Below, in pieces: positions 35,441 to 46,551 of a DNA stretch of 64,000 bases. The DNA is taken from the NCBI GenBank assembly GCA_963920635.1, contig OY987298.1, positions 116,612,035-116,676,034 on the forward strand. The letters run 5' to 3'. Position 1 is the stretch's first letter, and each line of letters starts with the position of its first letter. Position numbers and translations under genes: made by a program. Under the pieces are notes generated by a model. That model was not told the DNA's origin and ran no database searches. It saw only the letters and a program-made list of their open reading frames with translations. The stretch is from Pseudeuparius sepicola (lineage: Eukaryota > Arthropoda > Insecta > Coleoptera > Anthribidae).

Positions 35441-36943
35441 GGCGAACAAAATAAAAATATTATTTACTAGGTGGCTCTTCCGTAAATGGTCCACTAATAA
35501 AAAGAAACTGAAAAAATGCGTTCTATACTTACTTACACTACAACTAGCCATGGACTTCATTTCAATTCAAAAGGTACCAAAATACTTTTGCTTGCTTTTT
35601 AGACTAGCTTTTTTTAATAAAATCTATGAATGTATGCCATGTAAGCTTGTCAAATTAAAGGAACATAACAAACAAGCATTTTATTTTATTTTGGATGTTA
35701 AATTCGCTGTAACACTCATTTGCATGCTTTTATTTTATGAAAAAATCTGCAGAAATGGTGTTTGTCACATTACTCCACCCTGTCGATTTTTTTCGTCGTG
35801 TGGCGCCAGTGGCGATCGCTTGAAACAGCGCTATGCACAGGTCTTTAATATAGTGTTGTTGCTTCCGGTTCGAGAAATAGGATCTGCTGCCACACCAAGA
35901 TAAGTACCTTTTATTGGTTGTTTTACCTTATTTGATTACCAAAATTCATTGTTGGGCTTATTTGCACCGTTGTAAACCTAACCTCAAATGTCAATATTTT
36001 TTAAATATTTTTTGTTTATTTGCTTTATTGAGCTACGAAAGCTTAACTATTAGCTACTTTTTTTCGTCATAAATCTTGTAAATATTTAGTTTTAGAAACA
36101 AATTCTGTATTTGTTGACATTTAAAGGTTATATGTTATGAGTTAAAATTTTGAAATAGACATAAAAGTACCTATCATTTTTGTCAAGATTTTGAAGGTAA
36201 ATATTTATAAATTTATTTGCTAATTTTTCACTTGTTTTGGTTATAAATGACAAGTATGTAAATATAACTAGTTGGGTTAAAGAACATCTATCTTTTATTT
36301 TGGTTAGAATCTGAGTTTTGAACATAACTTTGATTTTCATTTTTGTGTATTTTGAATTTTTATCTTATACAAGTTAGCACATAACTCAATTATTTAATTT
36401 AAAAATTTATCTTATACCTGAACCACCCCTTTTATGCTACTCCAACAAAGCCCGAGCAGTGCGGCTATATATATATCACAAATCAAGGCTAGTACATACA
36501 ATTTTTCAATTAATAACTGCTTTATATTATATTCTCTTAGGTAATTGATAAAAAAGGAACAATTAAGCCACTCACAACATAAGTTTTTTAAAAATTATTT
36601 TTCCTGCTCCCTCCCCCGTAAGTTCACTTTACATACTCGCCAACAGGCTCGAAAGCAAAAGTCAAATGTTCGAGGTGCCCTGTTATTTTGGTTGCTAGCT
36701 GCGAAAGTGGTTGCTAGGTACAAAAAGTATTGCTTAGCAACCCTTACGCAGCAAGGACCTTAAAACCATTAGTAAAATATATGTAGAAACGCTAATCTTG
36801 CGTCAATTTTAATAGGCTACACAACAATCGTTTTACAAACTGGTTTTAATCATAAAGAACACGAATTATACCAAATAAAAATTAATAATTTAAGTGTTTA
36901 TCTGGCGTCAAATAAGAGCCGCATAACAGAACAAATTTGACAA
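35441..36943. other. No convincing gene
   Basis: A 160-codon open frame (35421-35903) begins inside the foldback terminus and has no recognisable domain, so I do not call it. The remainder is AT-rich without structure. Confidence 0.4.
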
Positions 36944-37012
36944 GCACCGCGCTACCGGTGGGGTAAGAGTACGCGATTAGTAATTCGTAGATCCATGGTT
37001 CAAATCCCATAC
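36944..37012 (+). pseudogene. tRNA-related sequence with perfect B-box
   Basis: GGTTCAAATCC at 36997-37007 matches the Pol III B-box, preceded at tRNA-like spacing by GGTGGGGTAAGAGTACG. An anticodon-like loop ATTAGTA has T33, and ATGG/CCAT can form part of a T-stem with an oversized loop. No convincing acceptor stem forms. This is probably a tRNA pseudogene or SINE head. Confidence 0.35.
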
Positions 37013-37211
37013 AAAGTTCAACACTTTTTATTTATTTTTTATTATCGCTGCATTCTGCCTCTTATATCTATCACCGATTATCATTTTTAGTAATTGAACA
37101 AAGGTTATTTTGAAGATCATTATTACTCACAATCTACTCCATTTGTATTTAGAGCTTTATTCAAAGTACCTACCTATAACTTGAAATTTTCGGTAGCAGG
37201 AAAAATTTAAT

Positions 37212-37354
37212 ACATTGCACGATGCGTAAGCTCTTTTTTGGCCTCGGAGGTACTTTTAATGACCGAGGCAACGCTCGCGTTGCCTCGGTCATTAAAAGTA
37301 CCTCTTTAAACAACCTCCTCGGCCAAAAAAGTGCACTTACGCATCTGGCAATGT
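37212..37354. mobile_element. 143-bp hairpin MITE
   Basis: ACATTGCACGATGCGTAAG on the left is mirrored by CTTACGCATCTGGCAATGT on the right. The centre is a perfect 28-bp-arm hairpin with a 2-nt loop (AGGTACTTTTAATGACCGAG and so on). A related, diverged copy is at 44074-44173. Confidence 0.65.
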
Positions 37355-37841
37355 AAATAACTATTTTTTTAAACAAACCCATTATTATCATAACAATATC
37401 TACTAATTCAAGTTTTTTTAATTCATTTATTAGTAGGGTACCTTTATCCGCTCACTCATTTAATTTTTTTTGGTTAGGTGTATTTATTCGGAAGTAATAT
37501 AAGTATCTGTTAATTGTTACTCTGGGTATATAGCTTCAGGGTAGGCCTACCCTCCCTGAAACAGGAGAAATTTATTTGTTCACTCCATTAAAATTCAGAC
37601 AGTTGTTTTGCAAGCTCCGTCATTCTGTATTCGTTAGAAAAATAAACTCGAAGGTATAAAATAAATATTAAGGTACGGAAATACTGAAATAAACACATTT
37701 TCGGAAAAGATAAAACGAGGGAAGTCAAATGTAGAGTACTTGCTACTTGCAGATGTGCACCGATTAATAAAACCTATCGAGTTTTCTTCCTATATTTGAT
37801 TAGGTGTACAGATATGGTCAATCTAGAAGTGTTTCCTCTTA

Positions 37842-38083
37842 GACCGGGAGATAGTAACAGATTTTTGGACGTGATTTTACTCAGTATGTCTTTCAAAGGG
37901 CATTATGTTGCGTATATTCTCACAATAATAAGGTATGAATCAGAGAGTCATTAAGGGGTTCTTCATAGGGAAAAGTGAGTTTTCATTTATTCGAAAAATA
38001 TGCGTTTTGATATGATTTTAGTCAGGCTGCTATGTGTTTTAGAATGAAGTTCAAAATAGAAAATTCCTCGGAAAACCAATTTC
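37842..38083 (+). repeat. Half copy (one arm) of the 2045-2898 palindromic element
   Basis: Starting GACCGGGAGATAGTAACAG after TA, it follows the left arm of 2045-2898 for about 240 bp, ending at AATTCCTCGGAAAACCA. The second arm is absent, replaced by unrelated repeats. Confidence 0.75.
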
Positions 38084-38089
38084 ATTCAG

Positions 38090-38976
38090 CTTTGACAAGG
38101 ACTGATAGAAAATGATCGTGCACAACCTGATATGCCCAGGTTTATCGTAGCCCCTATAGGGGGTGCCTCTAGCCACATGTCGCCTAAGTTTTTTTTTATA
38201 TAAATGTTGCTTTCGCACAAAAAGTTTAATCGTTTTATTACAAGCGGTAGATGCACAATTTAATTCCACAAAAAAGTTTTCTTATATTTCCTTCGTGTAG
38301 TGAACAATATTAGAGAAGAAGATCGTGATCAAAGATCCACCAAATCCTAGGGTGGAATTTTTGTTGCCCGTTTCACTTTGCCCCCATGATATCAACCCCA
38401 AAAGTTTGATTTTTGGTGTCGAAATGTCATTGGGATATGGATTTATCGATATTTTTGCTGTTCAGCAACAAACGCGCAAAATAAAGGTTCCATCAAGCCT
38501 ACGGTGAAATCCAATTGGGCGTTTAATTTTTCCCTCGTGAAATCGACGAATTTACTCGTATATTTTTTGAGCCATTATGTCAGTGGGTTATCGATTTTTT
38601 TATAAATAGACAAAACTTAATTTCTTTTGGCGTTCTTCGAAAAACAGGAAAAATCAAATGTCCACCAAATTCCAAGCTGAAAATATTTTTGATCATTTCG
38701 CTTTTTCCCCTTGAAATCATCCCAGTATTTTGTTTTTTGATGTATAGAAGCGTCATTGCAATACAAAATTTTGCGGACGTCATGTTCTCCAGATGCGCCC
38801 ACTGGTGGCTATGGCCAACTTGGCCATTTTTTATCGGGTCATGTACTATATAATGTTCTATACCAATCCTTGCCAAGGGTAAATGAAATCGGTCAATCCG
38901 TTATCGGCGAAAAATTAAATTTAGGCACTTTTTTAAAGGCCACTCGGGCCCTTAATTTTGAGCATTAATCAATACA
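38090..38976. repeat. Diverged inverted and direct repeats
   Basis: ATTTCATTCAGCTTTGACAA (38090) is loosely mirrored by TTGCCAAGGGTAAATGAAAT (38871), with further complementarity inward. Between them two diverged direct copies occur near 38333 and 38655 (CCACCAAATCCTAG / CCACCAAATTCCAA, then CATGATATCAACCCC / TTGAAATCATCCCA). No coding family is seen. This looks like an old composite repeat. Confidence 0.45.
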
Positions 38977-39294
38977 AAAACAAAGATTTTTTACCCTTAT
39001 TACGGTTGTGTAAATGAAAAGTCTTAATTTGTAAGTTTAACAATAAACAGAATATTGCCTTTAACTTGACTGGTTTGATGTTAGAAGTACCTACTAGTAA
39101 GTACCTACTGGATAAAAATTGAAGGCGCGGTAAAAAGTTAGTTTATAGGTAAGTATCTACCTATATCATACTCTTTAGCTTTTTAAATTTTTCTATGCTC
39201 TGGCACATAAAGCGAGTTTTAAAATGCGTCTTTCTCTGTTCCCAGAGAAGATAACAATCCTCCATCGAAATTGGGGCTGCTGTAATTATTAATT

Positions 39295-39440
39295 CCGCTT
39301 TTGTGAATGCAAAATGGCCCTGCCGAAGGCCCGTGTCACATTCCTAATGGAGCTTTCACTCGCACATGTGAACGCCCTTTTCCCAAAAAAATTATGCTCG
39401 GACAATGCCCCGAATACCCGAAGGCGGGCTCAGCGGCACC
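39295..39440 (+). repeat. Low-copy direct repeat, copy 1
   Basis: GAATGCAAAATGGC, CCCGTGTCACATTCCTAATG and GAGCTTTCACTCGCACAT match 43325-43400 in order (GAATGCGAAATGGC, CCCATGTCACCATCCTAAT, GAGCCTTCACTGGCACAT), as does GACAATGCCCCG. Neither copy has a consistent open frame. Confidence 0.6.
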
Positions 39441-39648
39441 TTTGTCTTCTGGAATTATTAATTACGAGGGTGTTGGACCGAAACTTCTAGAGTCTCTTAT
39501 TGTTTGCCCATTATATGTGGTTGCGGATACTCAATATTGTCCTAGGGTCACCGTTCTGATATTTTTACTCTAAAAACATTTTCTCGGTTTCGGTTGTTTG
39601 GTTTGTCGTGCAAGATAATGAACTCAAGTTTTTTTGTCCCTTGTTGCA

Positions 39649-39994
39649 TTAAGAGGGGGTTGCCGACAGCGAATGTGATGTTAGATTTCGTATTTTTTTA
39701 AGTTGTATAGCATAAAATCTAATAACATTTTACCTGGCAAAAATTTAGTACAAACATCTCTGTCTTCATTTTAATCATAACATCTTAAAAACATATGCAC
39801 TGGAATTATTATTTTTCCCAAGGTTTTCATATCCTATAAAGCAAAACTCTGCTTGTAAGATCTTATGATTAAAATAAAGACAGAGATGTTTGTACTAAAT
39901 TTTTGCCAGGTAAAATGTTATTAGATTTTATGCTATACAACTTAAAAAAATACGAAATCTAACGTCACTTTCGCTGTCGGCAACCCCCTCTTAA
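39649..39994. mobile_element. TTAA-flanked palindromic MITE
   Basis: TTAA then GAGGGGGTTGCCGACAGCGA on the left is mirrored at the right, ending CTC then TTAA. The arms pair for about 130 bp (for example TTTAGTACAAACATCTCTGT and its complement), with a loop around 39790-39850. A TTAA duplication is typical of piggyBac-like elements, although the terminal bases are not the classical CCC. Confidence 0.7.
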
Positions 39995-40847
39995 CTACTG
40001 ATATTTCGCTGCACACAATTCTTCTACATTGACAATCCTTGGTAAATACGTAAATACACATCAAACGGAACATGGAACGAAAAAGTCGAATTATTCAAAT
40101 AATGCCAACGATGTATAGGAATAGATGACTCATGCTAATACAAATAACACGGTTTTATTTTGCTGCTGAGGATCGGGGGGAAGAAGACGAGGTAATTTGT
40201 TTACATTGGCATTTCCTAAATTCGTCGTTTCTACTTTGTAATGCATTCTAAATAGTTTTTTGATAGACTTGTAGGATATATCATATACAGGGTGAGTTTT
40301 TTCGATGCTCACTATGAGGATCTCGGAAACTAAAGGTTAAATTAAAAAGTTCATGGCTCACTAGATATTTTCAAAAGAGTGTTTTTTTGCTATTTCATCA
40401 GATCTCTGTAGCTCCGTTATTTCTGACTATACAGAAAAACTGTAGAGACAAAAATTGTAGATAATTTTGGGCTTAATAAGATAATATTATCCAATTTTTT
40501 ATGTTGTGTGTGCTTTTTGAGATATGACATAAACTTGTGTTTTTTTAAATGTAAATCATAGTTAACTGTGGCCTTGTCAAATCGGCCATTTTTTGAGCTT
40601 TCCAAAGATATAATATCGGCCTAGTTATTATAAAAAACTAAAGAGCTATGGCTAATTTTCTGATTTTTTTTTTAATTTTCACATAGTCAGTCATGGAATA
40701 TTTTCATAATTATTACGTTCTATTTTACAATAAGATATACTTCAAACTTTCAAATATTTTATTTTTAGCTGGTAACAAAGTGTAACAAAATAAAACAAAA
40801 ATTATCATTATGGAGCTCTACCACATAATTATTTGCCCGTAAGAAAT

Positions 40848-41091
40848 TACCTAGATCAGTTCTATCCAAATAGTTGGATAGGGAGAAATAGACCTATTTC
40901 CTGGCCGCCCCGATCCCCCGATTTCTCTGTTTTGGATTTCTTTTTGTGGGGAACAGTACAAAATAAAGTATGAGACAATTGTTGAATTAAGAGCAGCTGT
41001 TTTAGAAGCAATTGCCAGTATTGACAGGCGCTCTCTTTCTAAGAAAGGCGACAAATTCAGTTTTAAAATGATGCAATATTTGCGTAAATAA
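40848..41091 (+). pseudogene. C-terminus of a Tc1/mariner-like (DDE) transposase
   Basis: Reading + strand: YLDQFYPNSWIGRNRPISWP followed by PRSPDFSVLDFFLWGTVQNKV, then one frameshift near 40968 into YETIVELRAAVLEAI and a stop at 41089-41091. The block WPPRSPDxxxLDFFLWG with a following coiled C-terminal end is the conserved last part of many insect mariner-related transposases, including the third catalytic acidic residue. The N-terminal helix-turn-helix and the first two catalytic residues are missing. It sits exactly in the loop between the arms, suggesting the palindrome arose by collapse of a larger autonomous transposon. Confidence 0.8.
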
Positions 41092-41333
41092 TAACGGTGG
41101 ATTGTTTGAACACCTTTTTCATTTTAAAAGGTGACCTTTTAAAATAATAATAATTTGAATTAGAGTTTTTTAACTTTTGTTTTATTTTGTTACATTTTGT
41201 TACCAGCTAAAAACAAAATATTATAAAGTTTGAAGTATGTCTAATTATAAAATAGAACGTAATTATGAAAATATTCCATGGCTGACAATGTGAAAATTAA
41301 AAAAAAAACAGAAAATTAGCCATAGCTCTTTTA

Positions 41334-42030
41334 TTTTTTATTTATTTATTTATTTATATTAGATCCAACAGTCCAAGGGCCAATTACAGGATCAAGAAAC
41401 AACACTAGAGAATCTTAGAAATTAAATTCACTATGCTAAAGAAAACGTGTTGACATTCACAATAAAACATCCAACAAATTTAAGGAAAGTAAGATAAAAA
41501 TTTATATAACTTATTGTACCTATACAGGTATGTACTACCTATGTACGTTACCAACTGACATAACTGATTGTAGTTGTCACACATACAGTATATAGGTGAG
41601 AATTTGAGAACATTTGTCCTTGGTGTCGGTAAATAAAACACATCATTGGTGCGTACTTGAGATCTCGGTATATGAAATTGGAGTTGATTATTCAAAATGC
41701 TTTCTAGAAATTTGGTACTGTTATCAATTTGCCTATCTCTCAAGCTATGGGCTGAAATAACCCTAGAAGAATGTGATTTGGAAAACCGATGCAAGGATAA
41801 AAGTGATACGTTTTATAGTGAATGTCTCTGGACTTGCTCAATTGTATTTATGTGCACATGGTAGCATGGTTGCCATACCACAGAAGCATATTCAAGCTTC
41901 GATCGGACCAAGGTTTCAAAGAGTAACTTGACAGTGCTAGTATGAGTGAAAGAGCGGCATGTACGAATAACAAAACCTAACTTTTTGTTTGCCGCAGCAA
42001 CGGTTTTATCAACATGATTGTTGAAGGTGA
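41334..42030 (-). pseudogene. 5'-truncated non-LTR retrotransposon (RT C-terminal end)
   Basis: On the minus strand LTFNNHVDKTVAAANKKLGF, then TVKLLFETLVRSKLEYASVV and HINTIEQVQRHSL match the end of the RT region of Jockey/CR1-like elements. After a frame change AHSLRDRQIDNSTKFL, FHIPRSQVRTNDVFYLPTPR and SPIYCMCDNYN follow. The 3' end is a (TAAA)-type simple repeat (plus-strand TTTATTTATTTATTTA at about 41338-41358), as expected. The open frame continues past 42030 into the surrounding palindrome arm, which does not belong to it. 5' truncation and a frameshift make it dead. Confidence 0.8.
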
Positions 42031-42429
42031 GCTTTATAACAACTATGCCGAGTATTATATCCTTGGAAAGCTCAAAACATGGCCGATTTGATAAGGCCCC
42101 AGCCAACTATGATTTACGTTTAAAAAAACACAAATTTATGTCATATCTCAAAAATCACAAATAACATAAAAAATTGGATAAGATTATATTATTAAGCCCA
42201 AAATTATCTACAATTTTTGTCTCTACAGTTTTTCTGTATAATCAGAAATAACGGAGCTACAGCAAAAAATCCCTCAAAATATCTAGTGAGCCATGAACTT
42301 TTCGGAAAATCCAAAAGGGGCATTAGATTGAGAATTCAAAACTGCAATTCTTTCCCCATTTAACCTTTGTTCTAGCTCTGCTAGTTTCCGAGATCCCCAA
42401 AGTGGGCATGAAAAAAAACTCACCCTGTA

Positions 42430-44073
42430 TATGCTTTGAGATACTTATATTTACAAAATATCCTAAATCGTATAAAAAAACTGGAAACCTTGAATGTGTC
42501 CTTTGTAGAGAAGTAATATTATAAGTTTTACCTCGCCCTTGTAGTACCAAGGCCAGAGCTCTTTGGTCCCGGATATTGTTAATTAGGATGTCGATGAAAA
42601 TTGAATTTCCAAGAAAATCTGTGGAATCGCGCAATGCCTGCGTTTGATGCGGCTTCATTATTAGCTTGTCGCTGGAGTTCTGATATTTTTACTCGAAGGT
42701 TTGAACGAAAATCTCGTCTCGTTTTAGAAGATTATTTTGCTTTCTTGTCGGAGCCACGCGCCGATACGAATTGACGGGACACCAAAAAAGGCACTGTTTC
42801 ATGGTGTCAACAAGCACAATCGAACTTACATTTGGCAAATCTGCGCTCTGTATCGAACACATCCCGCCAAATTTAAATGCTGGGAAGAAGGATGTGGACG
42901 TTGCCGGTTTTAAAGCACATAGTCCTGTTAATTGCATACAACACAGGGTATAGCGTTCTACACGAGTATAATGTGTTTCAAATTATCCTTTTTCAAATTA
43001 CGCGACGACAGTAGTTATTATTATTATTTTTATTATTGTTTGTGATCAGTTTTCGCGGTCATGATAAGCACCCCATATTCTCCGCACGACATTAGATAAT
43101 ATTGTTTGCTGACCTCTTTCTATGTGGATATTGTTATTTTTATTTTGTCCTATGTAGCATAAAACATAACTGTTTTCTTTTTTTCATGCATTTTGCATGG
43201 AGTTTGAAAACCCAGCGATTACTTAACTGAGTAGAATTTTACCTGAACCAAATGAGTTATTCCTTATTCAAGTGGGACTTGCTGTTCCAACTAACAGCAT
43301 TATTAATTTTCCCTCGCTAATTCATCTTCGAGAATGCGAAATGGCTTACCCTAAAACCCATGTCACCATCCTAATAGAGCCTTCACTGGCACATACGAAG
43401 CGCCCTTTTTATTAAAACTGTATATAAGTATATTATGAAGGATGACAATGCCCCGTAATACTGAAGATATCAATAGGGTTTGTACCTACTCAAGTAAAAC
43501 GACGAACAAAAAATATAAATGATTTATATTATTGTACTGAATCTCAACAATCACAGTACAAACTCGTTGTCTTGGTTATACCACCGTTATTATTTAACCT
43601 TCACAAATCACAAATAGATACTGACTGATACTGTCACTGACCAAGAAAATTCTATCAGCTCCAAAAATCGCACTAAAATCGCGTTATAACCTTCAACTTC
43701 CCTCAGGCCCAATTCCCAGGGCTTATATATTCAACTGGAAGGTTGGTGTCTACTCTAGAATATTCCTGGCCAATCACAGATGCACAAATCAAAATTCTAG
43801 CAAATTTCTAGAAACTGATGGAAGCTCTGCAGAGAAAACAATGAAAATGGGGCCCTGGGGGCCTCAGGCCAACAAAGATGAGACGGAAAATATCTCTAAA
43901 TTAATCATAAAAGTGTAAGTAGAATACCCAAACTTAAAATTTATCTGCTAAATCATTGAGTAGGTTAGGAAACAGTGCAGGCATGTTCATTGAATGCTGA
44001 TATAACAGGTTTAGAGGCATTTTTCATTACACTATTTATGACAATTGTTATTATTTCAGCTTCATTACCATTT
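42430..44073. other. No recognised gene; holds the second copy of a direct repeat
   Basis: Open frames on the minus strand at 42323-42658 and 42689-42937 are moderately long but match no family I know. The repeat at 43310-43470 is annotated separately. The remainder is AT-rich. Confidence 0.35.
43310..43470 (+). repeat. Low-copy direct repeat, copy 2
   Basis: Diverged partner of 39295-39440 in the same orientation. See that entry for the matching blocks. Confidence 0.55.
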
Positions 44074-44173
44074 CTGGGCTCTTTTTTCGCCTCGGGAGTA
44101 CTTTTAATCTCGGTCTTTAAGCAACCTCCTCAGCCAAGAAAGTGCACTTACGCATCTCGCAACTAGCAATGTA
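44074..44173 (+). repeat. Diverged copy of the 37212 hairpin MITE
   Basis: CTCTTTTTTCGCCTCGGGAG, TACTTTTAATCTCGGTCTTT, CAACCTCCTC and GTGCACTTACGCATCT appear in the order seen in the right part of the 37212-37354 hairpin. Part of the central palindrome is missing. Confidence 0.6.
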
Positions 44174-44761
44174 AATGATTATTATTTTAGGGCATTCCTA
44201 CCACGCAAAGTAAGCAACTATTTGTAATGGAAAAGGTCCAGGAAGAAAGTAAATGTAGCTCGACACTTTTAGGTGCACGTGCACTTTACTCCGGCTACAG
44301 AAAACAATAAAATAAAATGACTTCAATTACAGTGTATGTAACGACTATAGTTAGGTACGAGTATATATATGGACAATTCGGTACCTATTTATATATTTGT
44401 GCCCAGCACACACGAAAAATTTCGTAGACTATACCTCGCACTTATGTAGGTAGGTACCTAATGTATAGATATTATGTATGATTGTATTGTACAACCTAAA
44501 TAGGTATAACCATTGAGTAATATTCCTTTACTCAATGGTATAACTTACCATTAGAGACCGACAAAAATAAAAAAATATATAGAAAATATAGATAGATTTG
44601 ATCCAGAAAATATTAACGATATCTGTCACTACTGGACAATAAATTCACATAATATATTAAAATACCTCCTAGAACTAATCCATTATCGCTGACAAAAAAA
44701 ACTGGAACATTTGATGGCATCTTTGAGTTCTTTATCATGGGAAATTTTTAAAAGTCTAGTC

Positions 44762-44947
44762 AATTATGTCACCACCGATCCCGAAGAAGCGCTGACGCTG
44801 CACAAGAAGACACCGCCGAAGCGTCCCCTATAAAAACGGGACTTTGCTATATTGTATACCTCATTCTTATTCTATACTTTGTATTGTAACTTTATGTTCA
44901 ATAAATAATTTTTTAAAAAGACCGCGTTACGCTCCCGACCATTAACT
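44762..44947 (+). repeat. 5' LTR
   Basis: 186 bp, starting AATTATGTCACC and ending CCATTAACT. It contains a TATA-box-like CTATAAAAACGG (about 44829) and AATAAA (44900-44905). It shows no difference from the 3' LTR over its full length. Confidence 0.9.
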
Positions 44948-44957
44948 GTCGCAGTCT
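44947..44957 (+). promoter_or_regulatory. Primer-binding site, tRNA-Ser type
   Basis: TGTCGCAGTC, overlapping the last base of the LTR, differs at one position from TGGCGCAGTC, the complement of the tRNA-Ser 3' end used by the 17.6/297 group of errantiviruses. Confidence 0.6.
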
Positions 44958-45010
44958 TCCGGATAATCGAAACGCCGCGTATCGAACGTGCCGCGAGATC
45001 GTATCAACGA

Positions 45011-46549
45011 TTGATCGATTATCGAACCGTCGCCGGTCATCAGAACAAAATCGTCTGTTTCCCGCACGGATCAATCAGAAGCTTTGGAAGAGGACCACAT
45101 CGCCGAACCCAGACTTCAGATGGCCAAAATTGCTCATCTCTTAATGTAAGTGCAATTTTGATGTCTTTTGATAAATTTGTCGAAGATCTTGCCAATTTGT
45201 CTTTGTCTTCAAGTGACTCAAACGAACTTACTGAAACTGAAATCCAAAATTTTGATCGACCAGAAGTTTTATTCCAAAATATTTCTCAAAAATCACAAAA
45301 AATGACCACTCCATTCAAACCCGAATTTTTAAAATGTGTTCCCGAATTTGACGGTAACCCAACCGAATTAAATCGATATTTGACTGTTTGCGAATCAATA
45401 GTAAATCAATTTTTTGACACTAAAAACCCAACATGTTTTCAAAATGTTTATCTGATGCATTCTTTAATTGAGAAACTAAGTGGAAATGCTAAACTTGTTG
45501 TAAATATTCAAACTATCACTTGCTGGAATGATATCAAGGAAACACTGTATCGTCATTTCGCTGATCAAAGAGACGAAGCTTGTCTCAACAGGGATTTGGT
45601 TATGTTGCGACAACAACATAACGAAAGACCGCAGCAATTTTATGATAGAATTCTACAACTCCTAAATTTAATTATTAACTATGTTGATATTCACGAAGAC
45701 ACTCAAGAAGCAAAAATTCTCAAAAGAACCCTTTATAACAATTTAGCTCTCAAAACATTTTTGTCCGGTTTAAAGGAACCACTTGGGACTACCATACGTT
45801 GTATGCGCCCCACAAATTTAAACGAAGCTTTGCAATTAGTAACTCAAGAAGACAATATAAAATATTTTCAAAATATGACCAGTGCCAGTGATGTTATGAA
45901 ATCTAAAATAAATGCACCATTTCCAAAATTACAATTTCAGCTAAATAGCCCTCAAAATTACGTTATTCCCAAATTTCCACCTGTACAATTTAACAATCCT
46001 CAGCCATGTCGTTTTCCGATGAATCCAGGTTTTCCGTCGCAGCCAATCAATATTCAGCCAAAACCAATCGCTAATCAAAGATTCCCGACTAACTCACAAG
46101 TATTTGGCAAACCGCAAATGCAAAATTCACAAAATTCGAATGTGTTCAGACCAAACCAAAATAGACAATTTCCAAAACCAACGCCAATGTCTACCACCAC
46201 TCACCTAAGTTATAAAAAGCCTTACCAACCTTCTACTTCCTATCGCCCTTCTACGTCCTATCGCCCTTCTACCTCCTATCGCCCTCGTCAACAACCTATT
46301 ATCGAAGAAATTTACAATACTGAAATCAACGAAGAAAACAATGACGATGATCTTTATGATATTTCCAATTTATATGAAACTGAAAATCAATATCAATCTG
46401 AAATTTCACATTTTAACGTTCAAGTTGAAACAAATAACGAACAAGAATATTTTGATTACGAAAATCCGCTCGACCATAATGACCACAATGATAGTGACCA
46501 CAATGACGAAAATTTTCCTATTCCCTGCCACACACTTCCAACCACTTAA
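45011..46549 (+). CDS. gag: Gag-like protein of errantivirus-type retroelement
   Basis: Uninterrupted 512-codon frame. The first Met is used here, but Met51 (45161) or Met98 (45302) could be the true start. A splice-donor-like AATGTAAGT lies at 45143, where errantiviruses often splice env RNA. Residues about 100-300 form the capsid-like part (PEFDGNPTELNRYL, HSLIEKLSGNAKLV, DIKETLYRHFADQRDEACL, TFLSGLKEPLGTTIRCMRP). Residues about 300-410 are rich in Pro, Asn, Gln and Phe. A perfect-phase STSYRP triplet repeat (about 407-425) follows, then an acidic tail with DHND repeats. There is no CCHC zinc knuckle, as in many errantivirus Gags. The frame is intact and the LTRs identical, so it may still be expressed and assemble. 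Confidence 0.85.
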   Translation: MIDYRTVAGHQNKIVCFPHGSIRSFGRGPHRRTQTSDGQNCSSLNVSAILMSFDKFVEDLANLSLSSSDSNELTETEIQNFDRPEVLFQNISQKSQKMTTPFKPEFLKCVPEFDGNPTELNRYLTVCESIVNQFFDTKNPTCFQNVYLMHSLIEKLSGNAKLVVNIQTITCWNDIKETLYRHFADQRDEACLNRDLVMLRQQHNERPQQFYDRILQLLNLIINYVDIHEDTQEAKILKRTLYNNLALKTFLSGLKEPLGTTIRCMRPTNLNEALQLVTQEDNIKYFQNMTSASDVMKSKINAPFPKLQFQLNSPQNYVIPKFPPVQFNNPQPCRFPMNPGFPSQPINIQPKPIANQRFPTNSQVFGKPQMQNSQNSNVFRPNQNRQFPKPTPMSTTTHLSYKKPYQPSTSYRPSTSYRPSTSYRPRQQPIIEEIYNTEINEENNDDDLYDISNLYETENQYQSEISHFNVQVETNNEQEYFDYENPLDHNDHNDSDHNDENFPIPCHTLPTT

Positions 46550-46551
46550 AA

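Larger units (their letters stand above)
40288..42427. mobile_element. 2.1-kb palindromic transposon (CAGGGTGAG ends) with transposase relic in the loop
   Basis: CAGGGTGAGTTTTTT on the left is mirrored by AAAAAACTCACCCTG on the right, with TA at both borders. The arms pair for about 500 bp, for example AGTTCATGGCTCACTAGAT and GTCTCTACAGTTTTTCTGTA in both orientations. The unpaired centre (about 40800-41170) encodes the C-terminal part of a DDE transposase. The right arm is split at 41334-42030 by a non-LTR retrotransposon fragment. This is a Tc1/mariner-related element with very long inverted repeats. Confidence 0.8.

Noticed and set aside
35421..35903. 160-codon open frame on + strand
   Set aside because: It begins inside the tandem-repeat terminus of the foldback element, has no recognisable domain and odd composition, and is probably a chance frame.
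42323..42937. Two consecutive minus-strand frames (111 and 82 codons)
   Set aside because: Part of the first reads through the palindrome terminus. The rest matches no known family, and the two are in different frames without a clear link.
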